From Terriglobus aquaticus (lineage in GTDB: Bacteria; Acidobacteriota; Terriglobia; Terriglobales; Acidobacteriaceae), in the NCBI RefSeq assembly GCF_025685415.1, contig NZ_JAGSYB010000001.1, forward strand, positions 434,001 through 498,000: DNA of 64,000 bases, given 5' to 3'. A model generated the notes under the pieces. The model did not search any database and was not told the origin of the DNA. It saw only the letters and a program-made list of their open reading frames with translations. The position numbers and the translations under genes are program-made. This document shows positions 17,698 through 25,605 of this stretch, piece by piece. How positions within the stretch are numbered: the first letter of the stretch is position 1; each line of letters opens with the position of its first letter.

Positions 17698-18384
17698 CTA
17701 CCGCTTCAACTGCGCGTACACGTCCCGAAAGTCATACACGCCAGTCCGCCCGGCCAGCCACTCCGCCGCGCGCACCGCGCCTTCGGCAAATCCACGCCGA
17801 GAGAACGCCTCATGCGTTAAAACGATACGGTCCGCGTCGCTACGCGCTTCAAGGATGTGCAAGCCCGCCGCATCACCCTCGCGCTTCGACGTGATCGGCA
17901 CCTCATTCGGGCCCGCACTCACCGCCTGCTGCAGAGAGATCGCGGTGCCGGAAGGCGCGTCCAGCTTCGTCACGTGGTGCGTCTCTTCGATCGCAAACGT
18001 GTACCCCGCGTCGCGCAGAGATGTTGCCATTTCTTTCGCAAGCTGAAGCATCATCTGCACACCAACGGAAAAGTTGGTGCCGTAGAGCAGGCTCGCACTG
18101 CGACGCTCCGCCAGGTCGCGCATGTCGCGCAGGCTGCCGTACCAGCCCGTAGTGCCCACCACCACCTTGGCCCCGTTTGCCAGCAGCGCACGCAGATTCG
18201 TCTGCACCGCTTCCGGAGTCGTGAAGTCGATCGCCACGTCGAACCCCGCCACAAACGGGGCGGTCAGCGCTGCGCCGTTCGGGTTCTCTTTCGCGTCCAG
18301 CACGTGCACGCCGTGGCCGCGCTCGTGCGCCACCTCTGCAACCAGGTTGCCCGTCTTGCCGTGACCCAGAACCAGAATCCGCAT
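17698..18384 (-). CDS. dapB: 4-hydroxy-tetrahydrodipicolinate reductase
   Basis: NAD(P)H-dependent second step of the DAP pathway. The N-terminal Rossmann fold begins MRILVLGHGKTGNLVAE, a variant of the usual GxxGxxG loop, and VDFTTPE-type geometry is kept in VAIDFTTPEAV. The catalytic loop is EETHHVTKLDAPSGTAIS, containing the His-His and the Lys that bind dipicolinate. At 228 residues it is about 40 shorter than the common form. The ATG at 18384 has GAGGAG about 6 nt upstream. It follows lysC by 40 nt. Confidence 0.94.
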   Translation of the reverse strand: MRILVLGHGKTGNLVAEVAHERGHGVHVLDAKENPNGAALTAPFVAGFDVAIDFTTPEAVQTNLRALLANGAKVVVGTTGWYGSLRDMRDLAERRSASLLYGTNFSVGVQMMLQLAKEMATSLRDAGYTFAIEETHHVTKLDAPSGTAISLQQAVSAGPNEVPITSKREGDAAGLHILEARSDADRIVLTHEAFSRRGFAEGAVRAAEWLAGRTGVYDFRDVYAQLKR

Positions 18385-18424
18385 GTGTTTCTCCTCGGTA
18401 CTACGGTCGGCAGAGCCGTGCCCG

Positions 18425-19864
18425 CTACTGCTTGGACGCTGTCATGGCGTCCACGTCAAAGATCGCCGGATCGGGATCCGTGAAGAATGCCGCATGCAAC
18501 GAGCGCACCGCCTCCTCCACATCTTCTTCCTCGATCATGAAACTCATGTTGATCTCGCTTGCACCCTGCGAGATCATGCGCACGTTCACGTGCCCCACCG
18601 CGGTAAACACCTTGCCGGCAATGCCGTTGTGTCCGCGAATGTCCTCGCCGACCATGCAGATCAGTGCCTTATTGCTCTCGAACTTCACATCCGCGATCTG
18701 CCGCAGGTCCGCCGCAATCGCAGGCAGGCGATCGCTCGTGTCCACCGTTACGGATATCGACACCTCGCTCGTCGAGACCATGTCGATCACAACGTGGTGC
18801 TTGTCGAATACGTCGAACACAGCCTTCAGGTACCCGTGCGACATCAACATCCGGCTCGCGACGATGTCCACAATCGTCAACCGCTTCTTGACCGCAATGC
18901 ACTTGAACGGCGACTTGCATGGCGGAGCCACCGCCGTAATGCGTGTGCCCTCGTTGGTCGGATTTCGCGAGTTCAGCACCCACACCGGGATGTTCTGCTG
19001 CACCGCCGGCAGGATGGTCGCGGGGTGCAGTACTTTCGCGCCGAAATAGGCAAGCTCAGCCGCCTCCTCGAAGCTCACCGTCTTCACGCGCAGAGCGTCG
19101 GGGCAGATGCGCGGGTCCGTGGTCATGATCCCGTCCACGTCGGTCCAGATCTCAATCGCGCCGCTTCGCAACGCGCCACCCACCAGTGCGGCAGAGAAGT
19201 CGCTGCCACCACGCCCCAGCGTGGTTGTAACGCCAGCCTCGGTCGCCCCGATAAAGCCGCCCATCACGGGCAGCTTGCCCTCGTTCAGCAAGGGCAACGC
19301 AACCTGCTCCATCGCCTTCTCGATCATTGCTTCCTGCGGCACTGCCTTGCCGAAGCTGTCGTCTGTGACGATGCAGGTGCGCGCGTCCACATGCGCGGCG
19401 TCCAGCCCTGCATTCAAAAACGCCGCCGCGACAATGCGGCTCGAAAGCCGCTCGCCAAAGCTGACCACCAGGTCGGTCGTGCGCGGGGTCAGTTCGCCCA
19501 CCGCCGCGATCCCGCGCAGCAGATCGTCCAAGGCGTCGAACTCCGCATGCAGTGCGTTCGACAGCGGCACATCCGCCGCCGCGCTCACCAGCTTTGCCGC
19601 AGTCTCGAGGTGTCGTCCGCGCAGCCGCTGGCTCAATGCCAGCGCTCCCGCGCGATCGCCCCGGCCCGCGGCAGCAGCAGCAGCGAGCAAGGAATCCGTC
19701 ACCTTGGCCATTGCGGAAACCACTACAAACGGGCGCAGGTTCCTGTCGCGCCGGCCGGCGACAATGCCGGCCGTCCTCGCAATCGCGACCGCGTCTTCGA
19801 CGGACGTGCCGCCAAACTTCATCACCACCACGTCGCCGCGCAACAAACCCGCGTTCCCGCTCAT
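18425..19864 (-). CDS. lysC: Aspartate kinase
   Basis: Phosphorylates aspartate, opening the lysine, threonine and methionine pathways. The 479-residue protein has the kinase signature VVMKFGGTSVEDA, a catalytic core containing GRGGSDFSAALVGGAL and WTDVDGIMTTDPR, then two ACT domains at the C-terminus that normally bind the inhibitory amino acid. The layout matches monofunctional class III (E. coli LysC-like) kinases. It overlaps the upstream asd stop by 4 nt (ATGA), indicating translational coupling. Within the DAP cluster, feedback by lysine is expected but not proven by sequence. Confidence 0.96.
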   Translation of the reverse strand: MSGNAGLLRGDVVVMKFGGTSVEDAVAIARTAGIVAGRRDRNLRPFVVVSAMAKVTDSLLAAAAAAGRGDRAGALALSQRLRGRHLETAAKLVSAAADVPLSNALHAEFDALDDLLRGIAAVGELTPRTTDLVVSFGERLSSRIVAAAFLNAGLDAAHVDARTCIVTDDSFGKAVPQEAMIEKAMEQVALPLLNEGKLPVMGGFIGATEAGVTTTLGRGGSDFSAALVGGALRSGAIEIWTDVDGIMTTDPRICPDALRVKTVSFEEAAELAYFGAKVLHPATILPAVQQNIPVWVLNSRNPTNEGTRITAVAPPCKSPFKCIAVKKRLTIVDIVASRMLMSHGYLKAVFDVFDKHHVVIDMVSTSEVSISVTVDTSDRLPAIAADLRQIADVKFESNKALICMVGEDIRGHNGIAGKVFTAVGHVNVRMISQGASEINMSFMIEEEDVEEAVRSLHAAFFTDPDPAIFDVDAMTASKQ

Positions 19865-20931
19865 GCCGCGTCCTTCGGCAGCTTGCCGCTACGCGCCAGC
19901 ACCTCGGCGTTCAGCACCGCCGCGCCTGCCGCGCCACGCAAGGTGTTGTGGCTCAGCAGAACGAACTTCCAGTCCAGCAGCGTGCAGGGCCGCAACCGGC
20001 CGACCGTCGTGCTCATGCCATTCCCGGCGTTTACGTCCAGCCGGGGCTGCGGCCGGTCTGGCGCGTCGGTGTAGATCACGGGCGTGTCCGGCGCGGAAGG
20101 GAACTGCTTGCCGTCCAACGGCCGGAAGCTCCGCCACGCCTCCAGGACCTCGTCCCGCGTTGCCGGCGTCTTCAGCTTGATGCTGACGCACTCCGTATGA
20201 CCATCGATCACCGCGACGCGATTGCAATGCGCGCTCACCTTCGCAGAGAGCGGGTCCACCGCCGATCCGGTATACCGGCCCAGCAGCTTGCCGACCTCTT
20301 CCTGCATCTTCTCTTCTTCATTCCGGATGAACGGCACCACATTGCCCAAGATGTCGAGCGACGGCACGCCGGGGTAGCCGGCGCCGCTGACCGCCTGCAT
20401 GGTGCTCACAAACAGGCTCTCGATGCCGAAGCGCTGCTCCAGCGGCTTCAGTGCCAGCACCAGCCCGATCGCGGAGCAGTTCGGGTTCGTGACGATGTAT
20501 CCGCCACTTGCACGCCGCACCTCCTGCGACTCCAGCAGGCTCAGGTGATCGCCATTCACCTCAGGCACCACCAGCGGCACGTCGGCTGTCATGCGGAACG
20601 CGCTTGAGTTGGAAATCACCGCGCACCCGGCTGCCGCAAACTGCGGCTCCAATTCGCGCGCAATGTCGGTGTCCAGTGCCGCAAAGATGATCTTCGGCAG
20701 TGCCCCACCCGCCGCAGCAGGCGTGTTCGGCTGCACCACCATCTCTGCCACGCGCTGCGGCATGGGCGTATCCAGCTTCCAGGCGCATGCCTCGCGGTAC
20801 GTCTTTCCGGCAGAGCGGTCGCTGGCGGCCAGCCACGCCACCTCAAACCACGGGTGCCGCTCCAGCAGTTGCACAAATCGTTGGCCAACGGTGCCGGTTG
20901 CACCCAGAATGCCTACCCGTCTTCGCTCCAC
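19861..20931 (-). CDS. asd: Aspartate-semialdehyde dehydrogenase
   Basis: NADPH-dependent reduction of aspartyl phosphate. The 356-residue protein begins with a Rossmann GILGATGTVGQRF motif, has the catalytic Cys in TNPNCSAIGL and substrate residues in MQAVSGAGYPG, and a His in DGHTECVS. The TNPNCS context and length resemble the archaeal/fungal-type ASADH rather than the E. coli type (known family split; assignment by eye). The start is GTG at 20931 with AAAGGA upstream. First gene of the asd-lysC-dapB run, sharing ATGA with lysC. Confidence 0.95.
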   Translation of the reverse strand: MERRRVGILGATGTVGQRFVQLLERHPWFEVAWLAASDRSAGKTYREACAWKLDTPMPQRVAEMVVQPNTPAAAGGALPKIIFAALDTDIARELEPQFAAAGCAVISNSSAFRMTADVPLVVPEVNGDHLSLLESQEVRRASGGYIVTNPNCSAIGLVLALKPLEQRFGIESLFVSTMQAVSGAGYPGVPSLDILGNVVPFIRNEEEKMQEEVGKLLGRYTGSAVDPLSAKVSAHCNRVAVIDGHTECVSIKLKTPATRDEVLEAWRSFRPLDGKQFPSAPDTPVIYTDAPDRPQPRLDVNAGNGMSTTVGRLRPCTLLDWKFVLLSHNTLRGAAGAAVLNAEVLARSGKLPKDAA

Positions 20932-21043
20932 GTGCGGTGTTCCTTTACGTCTCGTTCGGTCTGTCAAGAATACGTGAACCGGCGCAGCCCATGCTCGGAC
21001 CTCTTTCACTCGCTGCGCGAACGCGCCGTTCTTGCACGAACAA

Positions 21044-21067
21044 AGGGCACAGCCTTGGCTGTGCCCT
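21044..21067 (-). terminator. Terminator downstream of the small membrane protein gene
   Basis: An 11-bp perfect inverted repeat (AGGGCACAGCC / GGCTGTGCCCT) with a 2-nt spacer. On the minus strand it is followed by TTTG. It separates the transcript from 25.5-21.1 kb from the asd promoter region. Confidence 0.7.
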
Positions 21068-21096
21068 CTCCTGCCAGTTATGCCATCTCGCCCGGT

Positions 21097-21405
21097 CTAA
21101 ACGTCGTCCGACCAGCGGCGCTGCACATACCTTCCGCCGATGCCGTACCACGCAATCACCGCCGCTATGGCGTGAATCAGGAACCATCCTGAGATGCCGC
21201 TGTCCGTGTACAGCATGTACAGGATCAGGGCCCGCGGCACGATTAGTGCGATCACCGTAGGCAGAATCGGAATGGCCAGCACATTCCCGTGTTGATGGTC
21301 CCACCACCAGACCAGCAGGCTGAGCCGCGGCAGAAACAGGCTAATCACCAGGAACCACAGCGGAAACACGTGCGTGGGACCGAAGCTGAGAACTCCAACG
21401 TGCAT
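21097..21405 (-). CDS. Small membrane protein of unknown function
   Basis: 102 residues with about three transmembrane helices: LWFLVISLFLPRLSLLVWWW, ILPTVIALIVPRALILYMLY and WFLIHAIAAVIAWYGIGG. The ATG at 21405 has AGGAG 6-7 nt upstream, a strong ribosome site, which supports coding. It lies 10 nt after the cupredoxin-like lipoprotein gene on the same strand, so the pair may be coexpressed. No family is recognised with confidence. Confidence 0.7.
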   Translation of the reverse strand: MHVGVLSFGPTHVFPLWFLVISLFLPRLSLLVWWWDHQHGNVLAIPILPTVIALIVPRALILYMLYTDSGISGWFLIHAIAAVIAWYGIGGRYVQRRWSDDV

Positions 21406-21414
21406 GCAGATCTC

Positions 21415-22191
21415 CTATTGCGCTTTGTATGTCACAGTGACGGACGAGTTCGTCTGCGGCTTGATGTTCACCTGCGCATGGCGCTCGCCAAGCTTCTCAT
21501 GCACAAACACCACGTCGTAGCTTCCCTCGGGCAGGCCGCTGATGCTGAAGCTCCCGTCTGGCGCGGTTACGGCAAAGAACACGCTTGGCGCCACGTTGAT
21601 GAATGCATTCATCCACGGGTGGTTGTTGCAGCGTACCGGAACCATGTTCTCCGGTTCGCGGTAGAACAGGCGCTCCGGCTTCGCGCCCGGACCCTGCGAC
21701 AGGTCCACATTGCGATTGCCCGCCTGCACCGCCATCGAGTGAACGTTGTGCATCGCGGGATCGGAGTTGCGGAACTCCACCGATCCGCCCGCCGCAACCG
21801 CGACCACGTGCGGCTGGAAGCGGCAACCATGCTGGTCGATCACTACGGGTTCCACGGGGGCCTTCAAGTGCGGAGCGCCCTTCACGTACACGAAGACGTT
21901 CGCCAGGTGCCCATGATCCACGATCACCTGTTCCGACAGGTTCGGCTGCCCCGCAAGCGAGCACGCTGGATCCTGACTCATGTCGATGGGTACGCGGGCC
22001 GGTGCGGCTCCCGCAAACTGAACCACGCCCGTTACCGTGCCGGTGCTCGCCGCGTTGGGCGCGGGATCGTACTTGATGTCGCTGCCGCGATCGACGACTG
22101 CACCCTGGCGAATCGCGCCATCCGGCTTGCACCCGGCCAGACCGAACATCGTTCCAAAACACACAGCAGCAGGGAGTATGAGGCGTCGCAT
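21415..22191 (-). CDS. Cupredoxin-like lipoprotein with carboxypeptidase-regulatory-type domain
   Basis: 258 residues. A lipoprotein signal ends in the lipobox FGLAGC. The mature part has a beta-sandwich with a likely copper site: HNVHSM, then a C-x2-H-x2-M motif in VRCNNHPWMNAF, the arrangement seen in many plastocyanin-like proteins. The end (PDGSFSISGLPEGSYDVVFVHEKLG) is typical of carboxypeptidase regulatory-like folds. The ATG at 22191 fits the signal peptide. It probably sits in the periplasm on the inner or outer membrane; electron transfer is an inference from the copper motif. It is 43 nt downstream of nrdR. Confidence 0.82.
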   Translation of the reverse strand: MRRLILPAAVCFGTMFGLAGCKPDGAIRQGAVVDRGSDIKYDPAPNAASTGTVTGVVQFAGAAPARVPIDMSQDPACSLAGQPNLSEQVIVDHGHLANVFVYVKGAPHLKAPVEPVVIDQHGCRFQPHVVAVAAGGSVEFRNSDPAMHNVHSMAVQAGNRNVDLSQGPGAKPERLFYREPENMVPVRCNNHPWMNAFINVAPSVFFAVTAPDGSFSISGLPEGSYDVVFVHEKLGERHAQVNIKPQTNSSVTVTYKAQ

Positions 22192-22234
22192 CCGTCTTGG
22201 GATGCAGCCGCTCGTCACTAGGTTGAACAGAAGG

Positions 22235-22717
22235 TTACAGCGAACTGTGCGAGCGACGCCGCGGCGAGCTCGACAGCAACTCCCGCAGCTCCGTCTCAAA
22301 CTCCCGCACGTCTTTGAAATCGCGGTACACCGACGCAAACCGGATGTATGCCACCGTATCCATGTCCCGGAGCCGGTTCATCAGCAGTTCGCCCAGTTCC
22401 GTCGTGGTCCGCTCGCGGTCTGGCGAATCCACCACGTACGCTTCGGCCTCGTCCACCAGTTGCTGCAGCTTCGCGGTGGAGATGGGCCGCTTCTGGCACG
22501 AGTGCAGCAGCCCGCTCAGCACCTTCTGCCGGTCGAACTTCTCGCGCCGCCCATCCTTTTTCACCACCATGTACGGAATCTCATCGATCCGCTCGTAAGT
22601 GGTGAATCGCTTGTTGCACCGCTCGCATTCGCGCCGGCGGCGAATGGAATCCGCCTCTTTGCTTTCGCGCGAATCCACCACTTTGTCCTGCGAGTAGCCG
22701 CAGAATGGGCACCTCAT
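22235..22717 (-). CDS. nrdR: Transcriptional repressor NrdR
   Basis: Nucleotide-sensing repressor of ribonucleotide reductase genes. The 160-residue protein has the N-terminal zinc ribbon (MRCPFCGYSQDKVVDSRES, then CERCNKRFTTYER) and an ATP-cone domain (VVKKDGRREKFDRQKVLSGL). Its start ATG at 22717 overlaps the stop of the upstream UPF0104 gene by 4 nt. The longer open frame upstream is antisense-like and ignored. Length is normal. No nrd structural gene or obvious NrdR box is visible in the window. Confidence 0.96.
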   Translation of the reverse strand: MRCPFCGYSQDKVVDSRESKEADSIRRRRECERCNKRFTTYERIDEIPYMVVKKDGRREKFDRQKVLSGLLHSCQKRPISTAKLQQLVDEAEAYVVDSPDRERTTTELGELLMNRLRDMDTVAYIRFASVYRDFKDVREFETELRELLSSSPRRRSHSSL

Positions 22718-23775
22718 GCCAATGCCTCCTCTGCCGACTCGCTCCGCGTCTTCAGGTCCGTCAGGCTCACCCCATCCAGCCGCGCATAGATCAGTCCCGC
22801 CGGAATGACGCAAAGGATATTCACGATCAGCAGCAGCGCGCCGCAAGCCGTGGCGGTCGCCAGCGGCGTGCCGTAGAAACCGTGCATCGACGCCGCCGTC
22901 GCCCCGATCTGGGTAAACCAGCCCAACACCGGTAGCTGCAGCAGGGAACTGCCCATCGATGCGCCCATCAGCAGCATCGTGCTCGCAAAAGACAATCCTG
23001 CCAGCGTCGGTTCCGCTGCGAACGCGTGCACCGTCTGCACGTAGGACAGCGCGATCAGAAGCCACTGAAATACACTCAGCGCGCCAGCCCATGCGGCTAC
23101 GCCGAAAGAACCTATGCCTTCCAGGCCATCACGAAAGGTCAGCACTTTCTCCTTCAGGCCGGTGCCAAGTTTCGGCGAGATGCGCGATCCAAGCTGCCCT
23201 AGTGCCGAAGCGAGGCCTACTCCCGCCACCCGGATCGCCACCGCGAAGCCCGCCAGAAACAGCGTTCCCGCCAGGCTCACCACGCCCACGCGTACAAAGA
23301 TTTCGTGGTGCGGCATGGTGGACGGTGTGAACGCCAGCGCGGTCGAAAAGATGAGGGCCGCGGCGCCGAGGTCGAACATCCGCTCCAGGGTGTACACCGC
23401 GATCTGGCTCGGCAGGGAGGTCTGCGACTTTCGCGCAATCAGGTATGGGCGCGAAAGATCGGCGATGCGACCGAAGATCGCAACCGCCGTAAAGCCGGTG
23501 AACTGCGGGCCCAGCAGAAACAGCGGTCCAACCTCTCGCTGCCGGCGCATGAACACCGACCAGCGGTAGCCGCGCACCACGTAGCTGCCATAAATCAACA
23601 GGATGCCAGCGACGATGTGCCACCACGCCACACCCTGCATCTGCCGCAGAAACTCGTGAACATCGAACGTCAGTCCGCGTCGCCGCGCCCACCACACACC
23701 CAGGCTCGCCAGCAACAGCACGATGGCAAGCACCACCAGGGCGCGGCCAGAACTTTTCTGCTTTGTCTCGGTCAT
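22714..23775 (-). CDS. UPF0104/lysylphosphatidylglycerol-synthase-TM-like protein
   Basis: 353 residues with about eight transmembrane helices, of the flippase-like YbhN/AglD superfamily related to the membrane half of MprF. Recognisable parts are YVVRGYRWSVFMR, GRIADLSRPYLIARKSQ, VYTLERMFDLGAAA and the glycine-rich GWFTQIGATAASMHGFYG. It lacks the soluble lysyl-transferase domain. The family's substrate is unknown; it is thought to act on polyprenyl-linked or other lipids (inference). It shares 4-nt overlaps with the transglycosylase gene upstream and nrdR downstream. Confidence 0.85.
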   Translation of the reverse strand: MTETKQKSSGRALVVLAIVLLLASLGVWWARRRGLTFDVHEFLRQMQGVAWWHIVAGILLIYGSYVVRGYRWSVFMRRQREVGPLFLLGPQFTGFTAVAIFGRIADLSRPYLIARKSQTSLPSQIAVYTLERMFDLGAAALIFSTALAFTPSTMPHHEIFVRVGVVSLAGTLFLAGFAVAIRVAGVGLASALGQLGSRISPKLGTGLKEKVLTFRDGLEGIGSFGVAAWAGALSVFQWLLIALSYVQTVHAFAAEPTLAGLSFASTMLLMGASMGSSLLQLPVLGWFTQIGATAASMHGFYGTPLATATACGALLLIVNILCVIPAGLIYARLDGVSLTDLKTRSESAEEALA

Positions 23776-24518
23776 CGTCCGGGCGCGACTCCCACCGCAA
23801 GCGCAGCCGCAGCATGCTGCGCCAGCAGCGTCCTCCGATTGAACTCGCGGATGATCCTGGCTACATATAGCCGCGTTTCGCGATACGGCGGCACGCCGTG
23901 GTACCGGTCTACCGCTCCCGGTCCGGCGTTGTAGGCCGCCAGCGCCAGCGGCAGGTCGTCGTGGTATCGCCGTAAGAGGCTGTCCAGGTAGTCCGTCCCT
24001 CCGCGCACGTTCTGTTCCGGCGCAAAGCTGTCCTTCACTCCCAGAGCCCGCGCTGTTCCGGGCATCAACTGCATCAGCCCCTGCGCGCCGGTGCGTGAAA
24101 CGGCGTGGACGTGCCCACCACTCTCGGCGTTCACCACGCTGCGCAACAAGTCCACGTTGATCTGCCGGGCAGCCCCGTTCTGCTGGATCAGCTCATCTAC
24201 ATTCAAGGCCATTGCAGAGGCGCTGCCCGCGATCGTTCTGCTCGCAGGAGCCACGCGACCGTCAACGGCATTAGACATTGTCGGCGCTGGCGCGTCCCGT
24301 TCCGCCGAGGCGATCGCGTCCGCAGAAACGTCCATGTAATTGCCCGACCCGGCGCTCAGGTACAGTCGCACGTGCTCTGCATCCAGCACCTCGCGGTGAT
24401 CGCACGTCAGGCTGAAGCCATTTCGCAGCGTGACGCGCTCCTCCGCCCGCGCAGCTGTGCACGCTGCAAGCAGCGCAGCCACAGCCAGGGTCTGGCACAG
24501 TCGTGTGCGGAATCGCAT
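23772..24518 (-). CDS. Lytic transglycosylase (SLT domain)
   Basis: 248 residues with a signal peptide (TLAVAALLAACTAARA). A short beta-rich segment (RVTLRNGFSLTCDHREVLD) precedes the transglycosylase domain at ~115-230: catalytic Glu in NAESGG, GLMQLMPGTA, and AYNAGPGAVDRYHGVPPYRET. It cleaves peptidoglycan glycan strands in the periplasm to give 1,6-anhydro ends. The LAAC in the signal could be read as a lipobox, but the residues that follow fit ordinary cleavage as well. First gene of the ATGA-coupled trio ending with nrdR. Confidence 0.92.
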   Translation of the reverse strand: MRFRTRLCQTLAVAALLAACTAARAEERVTLRNGFSLTCDHREVLDAEHVRLYLSAGSGNYMDVSADAIASAERDAPAPTMSNAVDGRVAPASRTIAGSASAMALNVDELIQQNGAARQINVDLLRSVVNAESGGHVHAVSRTGAQGLMQLMPGTARALGVKDSFAPEQNVRGGTDYLDSLLRRYHDDLPLALAAYNAGPGAVDRYHGVPPYRETRLYVARIIREFNRRTLLAQHAAAALAVGVAPGR

Positions 24519-24560
24519 ACCGTCAGCCTACCGGGGCCAATCGGCGCAGGCAAGGGAGGC

Positions 24561-25511
24561 TCATTCCACTATCAGGGCAGGCGTCTGCACCGTGGGTGTT
24601 GCATCGGCACCGCTGCTGTGGCGTGCGGTCAGCAGCGTCGCGAACCCCACGATCAGCCCGGCGCCAACCCACGCCGTCCAACCCATCCGCTCGCCGAAGA
24701 CCCACACGCTCAGCGCCGATCCGATCATCGGCTCCAGGTTCAGCAACACGCCCGCCTGTGACGCCGGCACCCGAGTCATGCCCCAGTTCCACAGCAGCGT
24801 AGTCGCCGTAGTGCACAGCGCGCCGCTGCCCGCCAGGGCCAGCCAGGCATTCAGGCTCACGTGGTGCACCGGCGGCAATCCTGCGTAACTCACCACAATC
24901 ACTAGCAGCATGGCCGTGCCCAGCAGCAGGCCATAGCTGCTTACCGCTGCCGGGCTATGCCGGTCCATCAGCCGACGATTCGTCAACACCCAGATCAGTG
25001 CCACCAGCATCGCCAGGATCACCAGGGCATCGCCCAGCACGGTCGCCTCGCCCTCCGTCGACGAGGAATGGCTCAACGCAATCAGGCCCGCACCCGCGCT
25101 CGAACCCGCCAACGCCAGCCAGCCCACGCGGTCCAGCCGCTCGCCCAGAAACATGGACGCGCCCACCGCCAGGATCACGGGCATTGTCCCCACCATCAGC
25201 GCCGCGTGGGCCAATGTAGTGTGCGCCAGGCCGTAGAACTCGACCAGGAACTGAATCGGAATGCCAAACAGAGCGCCCACGCTCAGGGTGACCCAGTCCC
25301 GGCCCGTAAACCGCGCCCGCTCCCGCGGCAGAAACGGCAGCACCGCTACCGCCGCAAACAGGAAGCGGTACAGCACCATGAACGGCACGGGCAGCTCTCG
25401 CAGCGCGATCTTGCCGAAAAAGAATCCCAGTCCCCACAAAAACGCGGCAGACCCGCAGGCCAGAAAGCCCATGCGAGGATCCCGTCGTACCATCCTTTGC
25501 TCGGTGTTCAC
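24561..25511 (-). CDS. EamA-family (DMT) transporter
   Basis: 316 residues, ten predicted helices in two EamA repeats: GFLACGSAAFLWGLGFFFGK, then the second repeat beginning ALVILAMLVALIWVLTNRR. The NLEPMIGSALSVWVFGERMGW segment is the family hallmark. Such inner-membrane carriers export metabolites or amino acids; the substrate is not predictable. The start is taken as GTG at 25511; a possible ATG at 25493 is the alternative. It is 42 nt upstream of the transglycosylase gene and divergent from the propeller-like gene. Confidence 0.9.
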   Translation of the reverse strand: MNTEQRMVRRDPRMGFLACGSAAFLWGLGFFFGKIALRELPVPFMVLYRFLFAAVAVLPFLPRERARFTGRDWVTLSVGALFGIPIQFLVEFYGLAHTTLAHAALMVGTMPVILAVGASMFLGERLDRVGWLALAGSSAGAGLIALSHSSSTEGEATVLGDALVILAMLVALIWVLTNRRLMDRHSPAAVSSYGLLLGTAMLLVIVVSYAGLPPVHHVSLNAWLALAGSGALCTTATTLLWNWGMTRVPASQAGVLLNLEPMIGSALSVWVFGERMGWTAWVGAGLIVGFATLLTARHSSGADATPTVQTPALIVE

Positions 25512-25605
25512 TGCATTTCAGAGTACCGGTAGCGGCGTTCCATGACGCCATCATGGTCCTCCGTGACCGCTCCGGCCCTGTCCGCCGTTCGTTACCATAG
25601 GGGCA

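Noticed and set aside
16174-17820. 548-residue open frame on the plus strand
   Set aside because: Antisense to the aminopeptidase and TMEM175 genes, which have clear family motifs; the translation is Arg/His/Gln-rich without recognisable domains.
18383-20074. 563-residue open frame on the plus strand
   Set aside because: Antisense to lysC and asd, both with intact catalytic motifs; no start signal and no domain.
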